In this document: piece after piece, positions 41,849-51,166 of the stretch
Position numbering within the stretch: position 1 is the stretch's first letter
Layout of the letters: each line of letters opens with the position of its first letter
NCBI RefSeq assembly: GCF_000336775.1
Contig: NZ_AOLJ01000024.1
Location: forward strand, 28,468 to 92,467
Source: Haloferax gibbonsii ATCC 33959
GTDB taxonomy: Archaea > Halobacteriota > Halobacteria > Halobacteriales > Haloferacaceae
Length of the DNA stretch: 64,000 bases
Direction: 5' to 3'
Program-made: the position numbers and the translations under genes
Notes under the pieces: model-generated
What the model was told of the DNA's origin: nothing
Databases searched by the model: none
What the model saw: the letters and a program-made list of their open reading frames with translations, nothing else

Positions 41849-43285
41849 ATGATTACGAGTCGACGCATGGCCGCGGTCGACCTGAACGCCGAGGCGCTCG
41901 GCGTGCCGCGGAAACAGCTCATGGAGTCGAGCGGGAACGCCGTCGCGCGGGCCTGCCGCGACCTCGCGGACCCCGGCGCGTCGGTCGCAATCGTCGCCGG
42001 ACGCGGCAACAACGGGGGCGACGCGCTCGTCGCCGCGCGGTTCCTGAAGGCGTACGACGTGACCGTTCACCTGCTCGGCCGCCCGGAGACGATTTCGACC
42101 GACATCGCCCGCGAGAACTGGGACGCCCTCGTCGCGGGCGAGGCCGACCGGCGGACCGTCGCCGACTCGGCCGCCTTCGACCTCGGCGACCCCGACCTCG
42201 TCGTGGACGCGATGCTCGGAACCGGCGTCGCCGGCGCGCTCCGCGAACCCGAGGCGACGGCCGCCCGCGCCATCAACGAATCGGCTGCGACCGTCCTCGC
42301 GGTCGACGTTCCCTCCGGCGTCGACGCCGACACGGGCGAGGCGGCGGGTCTCGCGGTCGACGCCGACCGCGTCGTCACCTTCCACGACGACAAGCCCGGT
42401 CTCGGAAACCTCGACTGCGAGGTCGTCGTCGCCGACATCGGCATTCCCGAGGCGGCCGAACTGTTCACCGGCCCCGGCGACCTCCTCGCGCTCGACCGCG
42501 ACGCACAGAGCCACAAGGGCGACCACGGCGACGTGCTCGTCGTGGGCGGCGGCCCGTACACCGGCGCGCCCGCGCTCGCCGCGCAGTCGGCCCTCAGAGC
42601 CGGCGCGGACCTCGCCCGCGTCGCCTGTCCCGAAGCCGTCGCCCGCGAGGTGCAGGGCTACTCCGAGAACCTCATCGTCCGCGGCTTCTCGGGCGACCGA
42701 CTCGCGCCCGAACACGTCCCCGACCTCCTCGATTTCGCCGCCGACCGCGACGTCGTCGTCTTCGGCCCCGGTCTCGGTGACGCCGACGAGTCGCTCGACG
42801 CGGTCCGCGAGTTCCTCGCCGCCTACGACGGGACCGCCGTCGTCGACGCCGACGCCCTGCAGGTCGTCCCCGAGGTGGAGACCGAGGCGACCCTGATTTG
42901 CACGCCCCATCAGGGCGAGTTGCGGAAGATGGGCGGCGAGACCGACGCCGACTGGGAGACGCGGCGCGACCTCGTCCGCGAGTTCGCCGCCGACCTCGGC
43001 CACGCGCTCCTCGTGAAAGGCGCGTACGACGTGGTCTCCGACGGCGACGGGGTCCGCGTCAACCGGACCGGGAACCCCGGCATGACCGTCGGCGGGACCG
43101 GCGACGTGCTCGCGGGCGCGACCGGCGCGCTCGCGGCCGTCTTGCCCCCGCTCGACGCGGCCGCCGTCGCGGCCTACGCGAACGGCCGCGCGGGCGACCT
43201 CGCCGCCGAGGAGTTCGGCGGCGGCCTCGTCGCGACCGACCTGCTCGAACGACTGCCTGCGGGCCTCCGAGGTGACGCGGAATGA
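41849..43285 (+). CDS. nnr: Bifunctional NAD(P)H-hydrate repair enzyme
   Basis: Repairs damaged NAD(P)H. It has 478 residues. The N-terminal YjeF epimerase domain has VAGRGNNGGDALVAARFL (epimerisation of S/R NADHX). The C-terminal ADP-dependent dehydratase domain of the carbohydrate-kinase type has NPGMTVGGTGDVLAGA near 425. The ATG at 41849 follows an AT-rich GTTAAC box by about 27 bases; earlier in-frame starts cover the promoter. The stop overlaps moaC by 4 bases. Confidence 0.93.
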   Translation: MITSRRMAAVDLNAEALGVPRKQLMESSGNAVARACRDLADPGASVAIVAGRGNNGGDALVAARFLKAYDVTVHLLGRPETISTDIARENWDALVAGEADRRTVADSAAFDLGDPDLVVDAMLGTGVAGALREPEATAARAINESAATVLAVDVPSGVDADTGEAAGLAVDADRVVTFHDDKPGLGNLDCEVVVADIGIPEAAELFTGPGDLLALDRDAQSHKGDHGDVLVVGGGPYTGAPALAAQSALRAGADLARVACPEAVAREVQGYSENLIVRGFSGDRLAPEHVPDLLDFAADRDVVVFGPGLGDADESLDAVREFLAAYDGTAVVDADALQVVPEVETEATLICTPHQGELRKMGGETDADWETRRDLVREFAADLGHALLVKGAYDVVSDGDGVRVNRTGNPGMTVGGTGDVLAGATGALAAVLPPLDAAAVAAYANGRAGDLAAEEFGGGLVATDLLERLPAGLRGDAE

Positions 43286-43800
43286 GCGACGACCGCGCCG
43301 GTTCGGAGTCGAACGACTCGGACGACCGCGACCTGACCCACGTCGACGAGGAGGGCAACGTTCAGATGGTCGACGTGGGGGCGAAGCCGGACACCCGCCG
43401 CCGCGCGGTCGCACGCGGGACCATCCACCTCAGCGCCGACACCGTTCGGGCCATCCGCGACGACGAAATCGGGAAGGGCGACGTGTTGGCGACGGCCCGA
43501 ATCGGCGCGATTCAGGCCGTCAAACACACGTGGGAGACGATTCCGATGTGCCACCAGATACCCATCACGAACGTCGACACCGAGTTCGAGGTGGCCGACG
43601 AGTCGGTCGCGCTCTCCGTGACGGTCGGCACGACCGGCAAGACGGGCTGTGAGATGGAGGCGTTAGAGGGCGTGACGACCGGCCTCAACGTCGTCTGGGA
43701 CATGGTGAAAGCCGCGGAGAAAGACGACGACGGCCAGTATCCGGGGACGCGAATCTCGGACGTCGAAGTCGTCACGAAGGAAAAAGAGACGCTCGACTGA
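43282..43800 (+). CDS. moaC: Cyclic pyranopterin monophosphate synthase
   Basis: Second step of molybdenum cofactor synthesis. The 172-residue protein has the MoaC signature HVDEEGNVQMVDVGAKPDTRR-type segment (residues about 20-38), a QAVKHTWETIPMCHQIP stretch, and a C-terminal GKTGCEMEALEGV active-site loop. An acidic N-terminal extension of about 17 residues is present. Cotranslated with nnr through an ATGA overlap; no other moa gene is in the window. Confidence 0.95.
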   Translation: MSDDRAGSESNDSDDRDLTHVDEEGNVQMVDVGAKPDTRRRAVARGTIHLSADTVRAIRDDEIGKGDVLATARIGAIQAVKHTWETIPMCHQIPITNVDTEFEVADESVALSVTVGTTGKTGCEMEALEGVTTGLNVVWDMVKAAEKDDDGQYPGTRISDVEVVTKEKETLD

Positions 43801-43861
43801 GTCGGGTCGGCGGTCCGACTTCCGCCGTCCGCGCCGAGGCGGGCGGCTCCGACGGTCCGAC

Positions 43862-45163
43862 TCAGGCCGAGTCGGCCGGCGCGGAGAGGTCGGCGGCCTT
43901 CGCCCGCGCCTTCTCGACGATTGCGGGGCGCGCCTCGAACTCGACGTGGACCTGTTCGCCCTCGTACTCCTCGGCCTCGACGTGGGCGTGGTCGTAGAGC
44001 CACGAGACGAGGCTCATCGTGTCGTCGGCCATCGGCAACAGGAGGCGCTCGCGCTTCCACGCGGGCAGTTCGCCCTCGACGCGGTCGGCCAGTTCCTCGA
44101 CGTTCTCGCCGGTCAGCCCCGAGACGGCGACGGGGTTGGGCGCGAGCGCCGACAGCGCCGCGCGCTTTTCTTCGAGTTCCTCGGCCTCGACCTTGTCCAC
44201 CTTGTTGAACACGGTCACGATGGGAGCTTCGTTTCGCTCGTAGAGCGTGTCGTGGCTCGTCACCAGCTTCTCGCGCATCTCCTCGATGGGCTCGGAGGCG
44301 TCCACGACGAGCAACACGAGGTCGGCCCGGTAGACCGAATCGAGCGTGGACTTGAACGACTCGACGAGCCAGTGGGGGAGGTCCGAGACGAATCCGACGG
44401 TGTCGGTGAGAAGCACGTCTCGCTTGCCCGTCTCGGCGCGGCGCGTGGTCGTCCCGAGCGTCGTGAACAGCTTGTCTTGGGACTCCGCGGTCGGGTCGAG
44501 GTCCGGGTGGAGGTCGTCGTTCTGGCCGACTTCGAGGTCGGCGGCGAGCCGCTGCATCAGCGTCGACTTCCCGGCGTTCGTGTAGCCCGCGAGGGCCACG
44601 AGGTCGAAGCCGGACTCGCGGCGCTGTTCGCGTCGGGTCTCCTCTTTGTCCGCGATGGCGTCCAGTTCGTTCTTGATGCGCGAAATCTGGGCCTTGATGT
44701 CCTGCTCGCGGCTCTCGTCGTACTCGCCGAGCCCCATGAACCCGGGGCGCTCGTCGCGCTTCGCCAGCGACGCCTTCGCCTCGGCGCGGGGCAGTTCGTA
44801 GCGTAGCTCGGCGAGTTCGACCTGTAGCTGCGCCTTGCGAGTGTTCGCCCGCTGGCCGAAGATTTCGAGGATGAGCGTGAAGCGGTCGATGACCTCCACG
44901 TCGTCCGGGAGCTTCTGGGCGATGTTGTACGTCTGGTAGGGGCCCAGTCGGTTGTCGAAGACGACGGCGGCGGCGTCCTCGCGCACGACGAGCGACGCTA
45001 ACTCGCCGACCTTCCCTTCGCCGAAGTGGAACGCGGCGTCCTCCTCGCGGGTCTGGGTGAGTTCGCCGACCACCTCGTAGCCCGCCGCGCGGGCGAGGTC
45101 GGAAATCTCCGTGAGGTCGGCGTCGCCGCGGTCGACGCGCTTCGCGACGACGACGCGACTCAT
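43862..45163 (-). CDS. hflX: GTPase HflX
   Basis: A 433-residue ribosome-associated GTPase. The N-terminal domain and coiled coil (about 110-180, MGLGEYDESREQDIKAQISRIKNELDAI in parts) precede G1 GYTNAGKS (193-200), G3 DTVGFVSDLP and G4 NKVD. In bacteria it rescues stalled ribosomes; the archaeal role is assumed similar. It is monocistronic and convergent with moaC. Confidence 0.93.
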   Translation of the reverse strand: MSRVVVAKRVDRGDADLTEISDLARAAGYEVVGELTQTREEDAAFHFGEGKVGELASLVVREDAAAVVFDNRLGPYQTYNIAQKLPDDVEVIDRFTLILEIFGQRANTRKAQLQVELAELRYELPRAEAKASLAKRDERPGFMGLGEYDESREQDIKAQISRIKNELDAIADKEETRREQRRESGFDLVALAGYTNAGKSTLMQRLAADLEVGQNDDLHPDLDPTAESQDKLFTTLGTTTRRAETGKRDVLLTDTVGFVSDLPHWLVESFKSTLDSVYRADLVLLVVDASEPIEEMREKLVTSHDTLYERNEAPIVTVFNKVDKVEAEELEEKRAALSALAPNPVAVSGLTGENVEELADRVEGELPAWKRERLLLPMADDTMSLVSWLYDHAHVEAEEYEGEQVHVEFEARPAIVEKARAKAADLSAPADSA

Positions 45164-45373
45164 CGCCGCACCTCGATTGTGGGGTACGTAGCCTGCACTG
45201 TGTCAGTCGGTACTAGCCGCCGGAGGCACTTAAGCCCCGCTCGGCCGGGGTCACGCGTCGAGATGGCGTCCCGTCACCTCCCGTTCCATGGCCGCGTTTG
45301 GACGCCGGGACTCTTGTAGGTTGCCCGGATGCGACCTGACAGTTCGGTGATGGCGACAGTCTCCCCACAAATC

Positions 45374-45381
45374 ACTTATAC
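45374..45381 (+). promoter_or_regulatory. TATA box of the FUN14 gene
   Basis: ACTTATAC is centred about 26 bases before the ATG at 45404, leaderless; this supports 45404 over the longer frame from 45329. Confidence 0.5.
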
Positions 45382-45403
45382 CAACGGGCGGGATGTTCGC
45401 CGT

Positions 45404-45733
45404 ATGGACCCCTTGCAACTGAGCATCGACCCGCAGCAGCTCGGCATCGAGTTCGGGAGCGGGGCCGTCATCGGCGGCATCATCGGCTTCGCGGCCAAGA
45501 AAATCGCGAAGCTCATCGCCGTCATCGTCGGCCTCGAACTCGCCGTGTTCAAGTTCCTCGAATCGCGGGGCATCATCACCGTCGACTGGGAGCGCCTCAC
45601 CGGCGGCCTCGTGAGCGCCACGCAGGACGCCGCGAGCGGCGCGCCGCCGGACTGGATTTCGACGATTCTGTCGACGCTCTCTATCTCCGCCGGCTTCTCC
45701 GGCGGCTTCCTCGTCGGCTTCAAGAAGGGGTAG
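45404..45733 (+). CDS. FUN14-family membrane protein
   Basis: A 109-residue protein with the FUN14 pattern: GSGAVIGGIIGFAAKKIAKLIAVIVGLELAVFKFLE-type helices (split around residues 18-50) and a C-terminal Gly-rich helix (ISAGFSGGFLVGFKKG). In eukaryotes FUNDC1 acts in mitophagy; the archaeal role is unknown. Integral membrane, three hydrophobic segments. Confidence 0.85.
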   Translation: MDPLQLSIDPQQLGIEFGSGAVIGGIIGFAAKKIAKLIAVIVGLELAVFKFLESRGIITVDWERLTGGLVSATQDAASGAPPDWISTILSTLSISAGFSGGFLVGFKKG

Positions 45734-45760
45734 TTCGCGTTCGAGACTCGCCGACGCGCC

Positions 45761-46477
45761 TCAGAGTTCGTCTTCGTCCTTGACGATGCGCGTCTCGGCC
45801 GTGCCGCTCGTGATGTTGTTCACCTTGTCGTAGAAGTCGTTTTGCATCCCCGCGGGGAACGTGATGACGCCGACCCACGAGCCGTCGTTCTGCCACTCCT
45901 CGCGTTCGAGGTCGCCGTAGCTCCGAATCTGCGCCTGTCCGCTGCCGGCGTACTCGGCCGGGAGTTGGACGGCGACGGTGACTTCGGCGAACTTGATCGG
46001 CAACACGGGTCGGAGCGCGTCGAGCGCGTCGTCGACCTGCGACTCGACCGGCTCCATCGGGTCGATTTTGAACCCGGCCTCTTCGAGCGCGCGCTCGATT
46101 CGCTCCGGCGGGTGCGGCGAGTCGTTCATCTGCGGGTTGACCGCGTTGCGGGCGATGCGGTTGATGAGCGACTTGCGCTTCTGTTCTTGCATCTCGCGGC
46201 GCTGTTCGGCCGTGATCTGAATCTCCCCTTTCTTGACGACCTCGGGGATTATCTGGAGCGGGTCGGTCGTTCCGAACACCTTCTCGAGGTCGTTCTCGGC
46301 GGGGCGGTCGCCGCGGGAGGCGTCCTCGAACACGTCTTCGGCGGCGATGACCTCTTCGAGGTCGCCGTCGAACTCACCGCGCTTTATCGAGAGCGCCGCG
46401 TCGGGGTCGATGAGCACCTCGAACCGCGCGCCGTGAGATTCCAGGCGGGCCGTGACTGCCTCGTCGAGTGAAATCAT
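45761..46477 (-). CDS. sbds: Ribosome assembly factor SBDS
   Basis: A 238-residue orthologue of SBDS/Sdo1, which helps release the anti-association factor (aIF6) from the 60S-like subunit. The three-domain layout is visible: an N-terminal FYSH domain ([31 protein letters not shown]), a central helical domain ([29 protein letters not shown], broken), and a C-terminal ferredoxin-like domain. The ATG at 46477 is chosen because upstream sequence is non-conserved and Arg-rich. Confidence 0.92.
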   Translation of the reverse strand: MISLDEAVTARLESHGARFEVLIDPDAALSIKRGEFDGDLEEVIAAEDVFEDASRGDRPAENDLEKVFGTTDPLQIIPEVVKKGEIQITAEQRREMQEQKRKSLINRIARNAVNPQMNDSPHPPERIERALEEAGFKIDPMEPVESQVDDALDALRPVLPIKFAEVTVAVQLPAEYAGSGQAQIRSYGDLEREEWQNDGSWVGVITFPAGMQNDFYDKVNNITSGTAETRIVKDEDEL

Positions 46478-46602
46478 AGGTTCCGATACTCTCTCCGTGG
46501 TAAAAAGCCCTCGCCGACCGACTCCCCCGACAGCGTCTCGCGAAATTCGCCGCGACCTCGTTCGGAGCAATCGTTATGCTCGCCCGCACCCCACGTCTCG
46601 GT

Positions 46603-46917
46603 ATGAGTTCGCAGGCGTCGGAGAAGTCCCTCGAAGAACGGCTCGACCTGTTCATGCGGCGGAACTTCCCCCAAATCGAGATGCACGGCGGCGACGCGGG
46701 TATCGAAGCCATCGACGAGGAGACCGGAGAAGTGTGGATTTCCCTCACCGGCGCGTGTTCCGGCTGCGGCATCTCGCCGATGACGATTCAGGCGCTGAAG
46801 GCGCGCATGGTCGCCGAGTTCGAGGAGATAGACGCGGTCCACGCCTCGACCGGCGGCTTCTACGACGACGAACCGGGCGCGGGGTTCGAACCCGACGTGT
46901 CCGACGCGCCCTTCTGA
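46603..46917 (+). CDS. NifU-type Fe-S scaffold/carrier protein
   Basis: A 104-residue NifU C-terminal-domain protein, with CSGC (Cys52 and Cys55) in LTGACSGCGISPMTIQALK, which can hold a transient 4Fe-4S cluster. The ATG at 46603 is chosen over an upstream ATG at 46576. It is a stand-alone Fe-S carrier, unlinked to a suf operon here. Confidence 0.9.
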   Translation: MSSQASEKSLEERLDLFMRRNFPQIEMHGGDAGIEAIDEETGEVWISLTGACSGCGISPMTIQALKARMVAEFEEIDAVHASTGGFYDDEPGAGFEPDVSDAPF

Positions 46918-47052
46918 GCCGTCTTCTGACATCGCTTTTCGACCGAACCGTCCCGACGAGCGACGCCGGCGACACTGCCCCGAGCGCGCGCCGCGCCGTC
47001 GCTCGCCGTGGGAGACAACTGGGGAACCGAGTCGAGTCGAGCGGACGCCGAG

Positions 47053-47388
47053 TTACGCGGCGGCTTCGATGATGTCGACGAGGTCCTCTTTGCTCTGGAC
47101 GCCGATGACCTCTTTGACCTGCTCGCCGCCGGCGTAGAACTGCAGGGTCGGGACGCTGCGAATCCCCTGCTCGCGGGCCAGCTCTTGGAGTTCGTCGATA
47201 TCGACCTTGGCGACGACGGCGTCGGTCTCCTCGGCGATTTCCTCCACGGTGGGTTCGAGCATCTTACACGGGCCGCACCACTCGGCGTGGTAGTCCACGA
47301 GGACGACCGCGTTGTCGGCGATGAGTTCGTCGAGGTGGTCCGAACTCTCGACGTGGACGGGTGCATCGGTTGTCTTCGGAGTGCTCAT
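47053..47388 (-). CDS. trxA: Thioredoxin
   Basis: A 111-residue thioredoxin with the active site WCGPCK (Cys38, Cys41), the cis-Pro loop IRSVPTLQFY and the KVDIDE strand. It reduces protein disulfides in the cytoplasm. The ATG at 47388 is preferred; an ATG at 47421 would add 11 residues. Confidence 0.94.
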   Translation of the reverse strand: MSTPKTTDAPVHVESSDHLDELIADNAVVLVDYHAEWCGPCKMLEPTVEEIAEETDAVVAKVDIDELQELAREQGIRSVPTLQFYAGGEQVKEVIGVQSKEDLVDIIEAAA

Positions 47389-47499
47389 ACCACCACGTAT
47401 CGGCGCGACACTCTTACCCATTGCGCCTGTTTGCGTGACGGTGCACGACCCCGAAACTCCGTGTTCGCGGCGAAACCGGCCGGATTCGGGGAGCGAGGC

Positions 47500-48159
47500 T
47501 CAGCAGTCGTAGGTCAGGAGCACGCCGTCGTCGACGCGCTCCACGCCGCGGAGCGATAGCCTGGGGAAGTCGGCGACGAAGCCCTCGCCGTCGGCGAGGG
47601 TCGGCGCGTCTCGGCCGCCGATGACCATCGAACCGACGTAGAGGGTGAGTTCGTCGACGAGGCCGGCCTCGAACAGCGAGAAGATGAGCTCGCCGCCCCC
47701 CTCGACCATGAGCCGCTCGACGCCGCGCGATTCGAGCGCGTCGAAGGCGTCGGGGAGTGACACTCGCTCCGCGCCCGCGACGACGAGTTCGGCCCCGGCC
47801 GATTCGAGCGCCTCGCGGCGAGCGTCGGGCGCGGCCTCGGAGACGAGCACGTAGGCCGTCGCCGCGTCGTCCAGAATCCGGGCGTCGGTCGGAGTTCGGG
47901 CGCGCGAGTCGGCGACGACGCGCGCGGGGTGGGGCGGGTCGCCGCGGTCCTCGCGGGCGGCGACGAGGTCGGGGTCGTCGAGCGCGAGGTGCGGGTCGTC
48001 GGCGAGGACGGTCCCGACGCCGACGGCGACGGCGTCGGCCGCCGCGCGAATCTCGTCCACGCGGTCGAAGTCGTCGTCGCCGCTTATCTTCACCTGCTCG
48101 CGGCGGCGAGACGAGAGCTTGCCGTCGAGGCTGGCGGCGGCGTTGACGTGGACGTGCAT
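47500..48159 (-). CDS. arfC: 2,5-diamino-6-ribosylamino-4(3H)-pyrimidinone 5'-phosphate reductase
   Basis: Riboflavin-pathway reductase of the archaeal type, a 219-residue RibD-C/DHFR-like fold. It has NAAASLDGKLSS at the start (substrate loop), VGVGTVLADDPHL, PARVVADSRARTP and a GGGELIFSLFEAGLVDEL NADPH/substrate segment. It is the only riboflavin gene in the window. Confidence 0.9.
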   Translation of the reverse strand: MHVHVNAAASLDGKLSSRRREQVKISGDDDFDRVDEIRAAADAVAVGVGTVLADDPHLALDDPDLVAAREDRGDPPHPARVVADSRARTPTDARILDDAATAYVLVSEAAPDARREALESAGAELVVAGAERVSLPDAFDALESRGVERLMVEGGGELIFSLFEAGLVDELTLYVGSMVIGGRDAPTLADGEGFVADFPRLSLRGVERVDDGVLLTYDC

Positions 48160-48225
48160 ACTCGCGGGTCGTCGCCGCGTCGAAAACGCCTTTCGGTGGG
48201 GTGCCGTCGCAGTATTGCCGGACAG

Positions 48226-48235
48226 GAATTAAATA
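48226..48235 (+). promoter_or_regulatory. TATA box of the glycosyltransferase gene
   Basis: GAATTAAATA is centred about 30 bases before the ATG at 48262; near-leaderless. Confidence 0.5.
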
Positions 48236-48261
48236 GGCCTCTGTGGTACATTGTGTCATCT

Positions 48262-49389
48262 ATGACTGCCAAGGTCCTGATGCTGGGGTGGGGGTTTCCG
48301 CCGAACGTCAGCGGCGGACTCGACACGCACGTCGGCGAGATGTTCGAGCGACTCGACGACCGCGAGGACGTGGACATCGAACTCGTGCTTCCCGCCGAGT
48401 ACGCGCCGGACCGCGAGGGAATCGTCGGGGTCCCGACCGGCGAAGGAGACATCATCACCCGAATCGGACGGCTGGGGTCGACGTTCGCCGAGCGCGCCGC
48501 CGACGCCGACATCGTCCACACCCACGACTGGTTCGGCTACGGGCCGGGGTCGCGCGCGAAATCGAACAACGAGGACGTGGAGTGGGTGACCACGTTCCAC
48601 TCGCTTTCGTCCGACCGCAACATCGACCCGCCGCAGCGGGAAGTCGAGACCGAGCGCCGAATCGCCGAGCGCTGTGACCACCTGCTCGCGGTGAGCGAAC
48701 TCCTCGCCGACAAGGTCAAACGGGAGTACGGCGGCGACTGCCACGTCATCTACAACGGCTTTTCGGAGTGCGAGACGACGGGGCGCGACCTCAAGGAGGA
48801 ACTCGGCATCGGCGGGAAGATGCTGTTTTTCGTCGGCCGGCACACCGACCAGAAGGGCATCTCGCACCTCGTCTACGCGATGGAGAAACTCGCCCGCGAC
48901 GACGTGACGCTCGTCATGGGCGGGTCGGGTCACCTCACCGCCCAACTCAAGCGCTTCGCCGAACTGCTCGGCGTCGAAGACCGCATCAAGTGGGCCGGCT
49001 ACGTCCCCGAGGAGGCCCTCGGCGACTACTACGCCTCGGCGGACCTGTTCGTCTCGCCGTCGCTGTCCGAGCCGTTCGGCATCACCATCGTCGAGGCGCT
49101 CTCGACCGGCACGCGCGTCGTCGCCACCGAGAGCGGCGCGGCGGAGGTCCTCCCCGAGGACTGCGTCATCGAGGTCGAACCCGACTCGCGCTCTATCGCC
49201 GACGGCATCGAGTACGGCCTCTCGCTGGAGGGGAAGCCGGAGTACGAACCGTACACGTGGGACCGGGTCGTCGACGAGACGGTGGAGTACTACCACAGCA
49301 TCCTCGACGGGGACACCGACGTCTCGGCCGGGGCGGAAAACGAAGTCGAAGCCAGCGACGCGGACGCCGACGAGGCGGACGCGAACTGA
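48262..49389 (+). CDS. GT4-family glycosyltransferase
   Basis: A 375-residue GT-B retaining glycosyltransferase, similar to glycogen-synthase or sucrose-synthase-type family 4 enzymes. It begins VLMLGWGFPPNVSGGLDTHVGEM (nucleotide-sugar N-domain), and has FVGRHTDQKGISHLVYA and the C-domain EPFGITIVEALSTGTRVVATESG, with the catalytic Glu in the EX7E motif. The acidic tail (SDADADEADAN) is haloadaptation. Acceptor unknown. Confidence 0.9.
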   Translation: MTAKVLMLGWGFPPNVSGGLDTHVGEMFERLDDREDVDIELVLPAEYAPDREGIVGVPTGEGDIITRIGRLGSTFAERAADADIVHTHDWFGYGPGSRAKSNNEDVEWVTTFHSLSSDRNIDPPQREVETERRIAERCDHLLAVSELLADKVKREYGGDCHVIYNGFSECETTGRDLKEELGIGGKMLFFVGRHTDQKGISHLVYAMEKLARDDVTLVMGGSGHLTAQLKRFAELLGVEDRIKWAGYVPEEALGDYYASADLFVSPSLSEPFGITIVEALSTGTRVVATESGAAEVLPEDCVIEVEPDSRSIADGIEYGLSLEGKPEYEPYTWDRVVDETVEYYHSILDGDTDVSAGAENEVEASDADADEADAN

Positions 49390-49404
49390 GCGGGCGACCC
49401 CCGT

Positions 49405-49782
49405 TCAGCGGAGGAGTCGCACGTCGGTCACCGGCTCGGGGTGGCGAATCCGGTAGCCACCGCGGGTCGGCACCATCCCTTCTCGCGGCATCGTGCCGCG
49501 GGCGGACTGATACGGCGAGTCGTCGGTCTGGACCGACTGGTACGGCGAGTCGTACGCCGACTGGTAGGGGCTGTCCGACGACTGGTACGCGCTGTCGGTG
49601 GCCGCCTCGGCGTCGAATCCCTCCGGCGGGAGGTAGATTCGCTCGCCGGACGCCGAGCGGACGACGACCGCGGTGTCCTTGTCGCCCTCCATCACGATGG
49701 TCGTCCAGCCGTCCTCGATGGTCACGGAGAAGGAGACCTCCTCGTCGTCGGCGTCGGCGTCCGGGGTCTCGTCGTTCGACAT
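49405..49782 (-). CDS. Acidic repeat protein with SPYQS units (DUF7510-like)
   Basis: A 125-residue protein: an N-terminal acidic part (DADADDEE) then a beta-rich domain (VSFSVTIEDGWTTIVMEGDKDTAVVVRS). A stretch of about 35 residues then has imperfect repeats of (D)SxYQS (SAYQSSDSPYQSAYDSPYQS in parts), and a C-terminal part with Arg/Gly. I recall the family as DUF7510. The repeats are likely disordered. The start at 49782 is preferred to an upstream frame extension. Confidence 0.7.
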   Translation of the reverse strand: MSNDETPDADADDEEVSFSVTIEDGWTTIVMEGDKDTAVVVRSASGERIYLPPEGFDAEAATDSAYQSSDSPYQSAYDSPYQSVQTDDSPYQSARGTMPREGMVPTRGGYRIRHPEPVTDVRLLR

Positions 49783-49850
49783 ACGACTCCAACTGACACG
49801 CGAGCACTTAGTGATTCGCCCGCCGGTCGCCGCCCGCACGCCCGGCAACA

Positions 49851-49859
49851 CTTTTTATC
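49851..49859 (+). promoter_or_regulatory. TATA box of the rpa1 operon
   Basis: CTTTTTATC is centred 27 bases before the ATG at 49883, a textbook leaderless promoter. Confidence 0.6.
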
Positions 49860-49882
49860 CGACGGGGGCGAATCCCGACTCG

Positions 49883-51166
49883 ATGGAACTCGACCAGCAC
49901 GCCGAGGAGCTTGCCTCCGCCCTCGGTGTCGACAAAGAGGAGGTCAAATCCGACCTGCAGAACCTCCTGCAGTACAGCGTCCCGCTCGACGAGGCGAAAC
50001 AGAGCGTCCGCCGCAAGCACGGCGGCGGAAGCTCCGGCGGCAGCGACGGCGCGCCCTCGACGAAGCGAATCGCCGACATCGACCCCGACGGCGGCAACGT
50101 CTCCGTGACGGTCCGCGTGCTCACCGTGGGCACCCGCTCTATCGTCTATCAGGGCGACGAACAGACCATCCGCGAGGGAGAACTCGCCGACGAGTCCGGC
50201 GTCATCTCCTACACCGCGTGGCAGGACTTCGGCTTCGAACCGGGCGACTCCGTCGTCATCGGTAACGCCGGCGTCCGCGAGTGGGACGGGAAGCCCGAAC
50301 TGAACATCGGTGCGTCCTCGACGGTCGGCGTCGAGTCCGAGACGGTCGAGACGCCCTACGACGACCGCATCGGCGGCGAGGCCGACCTCATCGACCTGCA
50401 GGCCGGCGACCGCGGCCGAACCGTCGAGGTCCGCGTCCTCGAAGTCGACTCGCGCACCATCGACGGCCGCAACGGCGAGACGACAATCCTCTCGGGCGTC
50501 GTCGCCGACGAGACCGGCCGGCTCCCCTTCACCGACTGGGCACCGCGCCCCGACGTGAAAGAGGGCGCGAGCGTCCGTCTCTCGGACGTGTACGTCCGGG
50601 AGTTCCGCGGCGTGCCGCAGGTGAACCTCTCGGAGTTCACGACGCTCGAGGCCCTCGACGACCCCGTCGCCGTGACCGACTCCGCGCCCCGCCTGAAAAT
50701 CGGCGAGGCCGTCGACGCCGGCGGGATGTTCGACGTGGAAGTGCTCGGCAACGTCCTCGAAGTGCGCGACGGCTCCGGACTCATCGAGCGCTGTCCCAAA
50801 TGCAGTCGCGTCGTCCAGAACGGCCAGTGCCGACAGCACGGCGAGGTCGACGGCGAGGACGACATGCGCGTGAAGGCGATTCTCGACGACGGAACCGGCA
50901 CGGTGACCGCCATCCTCGACCGCGACCTCACAGAGGAGATCTACGGCGGGACGATGGCCGACGCGATGGAGGCCGCCCGCGAGGCGATGGACAAGGAGGT
51001 CGTCGCCGACGACATCGCCGACACGCTCGTCGGCCGCGAGTACCGCGTCCGCGGGAACCTCTCGGTGGACGAGTACGGCGCGAACCTCGAAGCCGACGAG
51101 TTCGAGGAGACCGACGACGACCCGGCCGAACGCGCGGCCGCCCTCCTCACGGAGGTGCGCGCATGA
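49883..51166 (+). CDS. rpa1: Single-stranded DNA-binding protein RPA1
   Basis: Archaeal replication protein A large subunit, which coats single-stranded DNA. It has 427 residues: an N-terminal helical part, three OB-folds (about 70-148, 175-255 and 275-355), and a zinc finger of the Cys304-Cys307...Cys316-His319 type inside the third. The operon with rpap1 and rpe is the known Haloferax arrangement. The stop overlaps rpap1 by 4 bases (ATGA). Confidence 0.92.
   Translation: MELDQHAEELASALGVDKEEVKSDLQNLLQYSVPLDEAKQSVRRKHGGGSSGGSDGAPSTKRIADIDPDGGNVSVTVRVLTVGTRSIVYQGDEQTIREGELADESGVISYTAWQDFGFEPGDSVVIGNAGVREWDGKPELNIGASSTVGVESETVETPYDDRIGGEADLIDLQAGDRGRTVEVRVLEVDSRTIDGRNGETTILSGVVADETGRLPFTDWAPRPDVKEGASVRLSDVYVREFRGVPQVNLSEFTTLEALDDPVAVTDSAPRLKIGEAVDAGGMFDVEVLGNVLEVRDGSGLIERCPKCSRVVQNGQCRQHGEVDGEDDMRVKAILDDGTGTVTAILDRDLTEEIYGGTMADAMEAAREAMDKEVVADDIADTLVGREYRVRGNLSVDEYGANLEADEFEETDDDPAERAAALLTEVRA

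Noticed and set aside
40548..41852. A long plus-strand frame opposite the MFS gene
   Set aside because: The peptide is Arg/Glu-rich with no motif, while the minus strand encodes a regular 12-helix transporter.
49480..49615. Repeats that might be a CRISPR array
   Set aside because: They encode SxYQS units in frame inside a gene, have no constant spacers, and no cas genes are nearby.
50281..51162. Upstream extension of the rpap1 frame over rpa1
   Set aside because: The sequence there encodes Arg-rich, motif-free peptide in the other frame, while rpa1 has OB-folds and a zinc finger; the ATG at 51163 forms a normal ATGA overlap.
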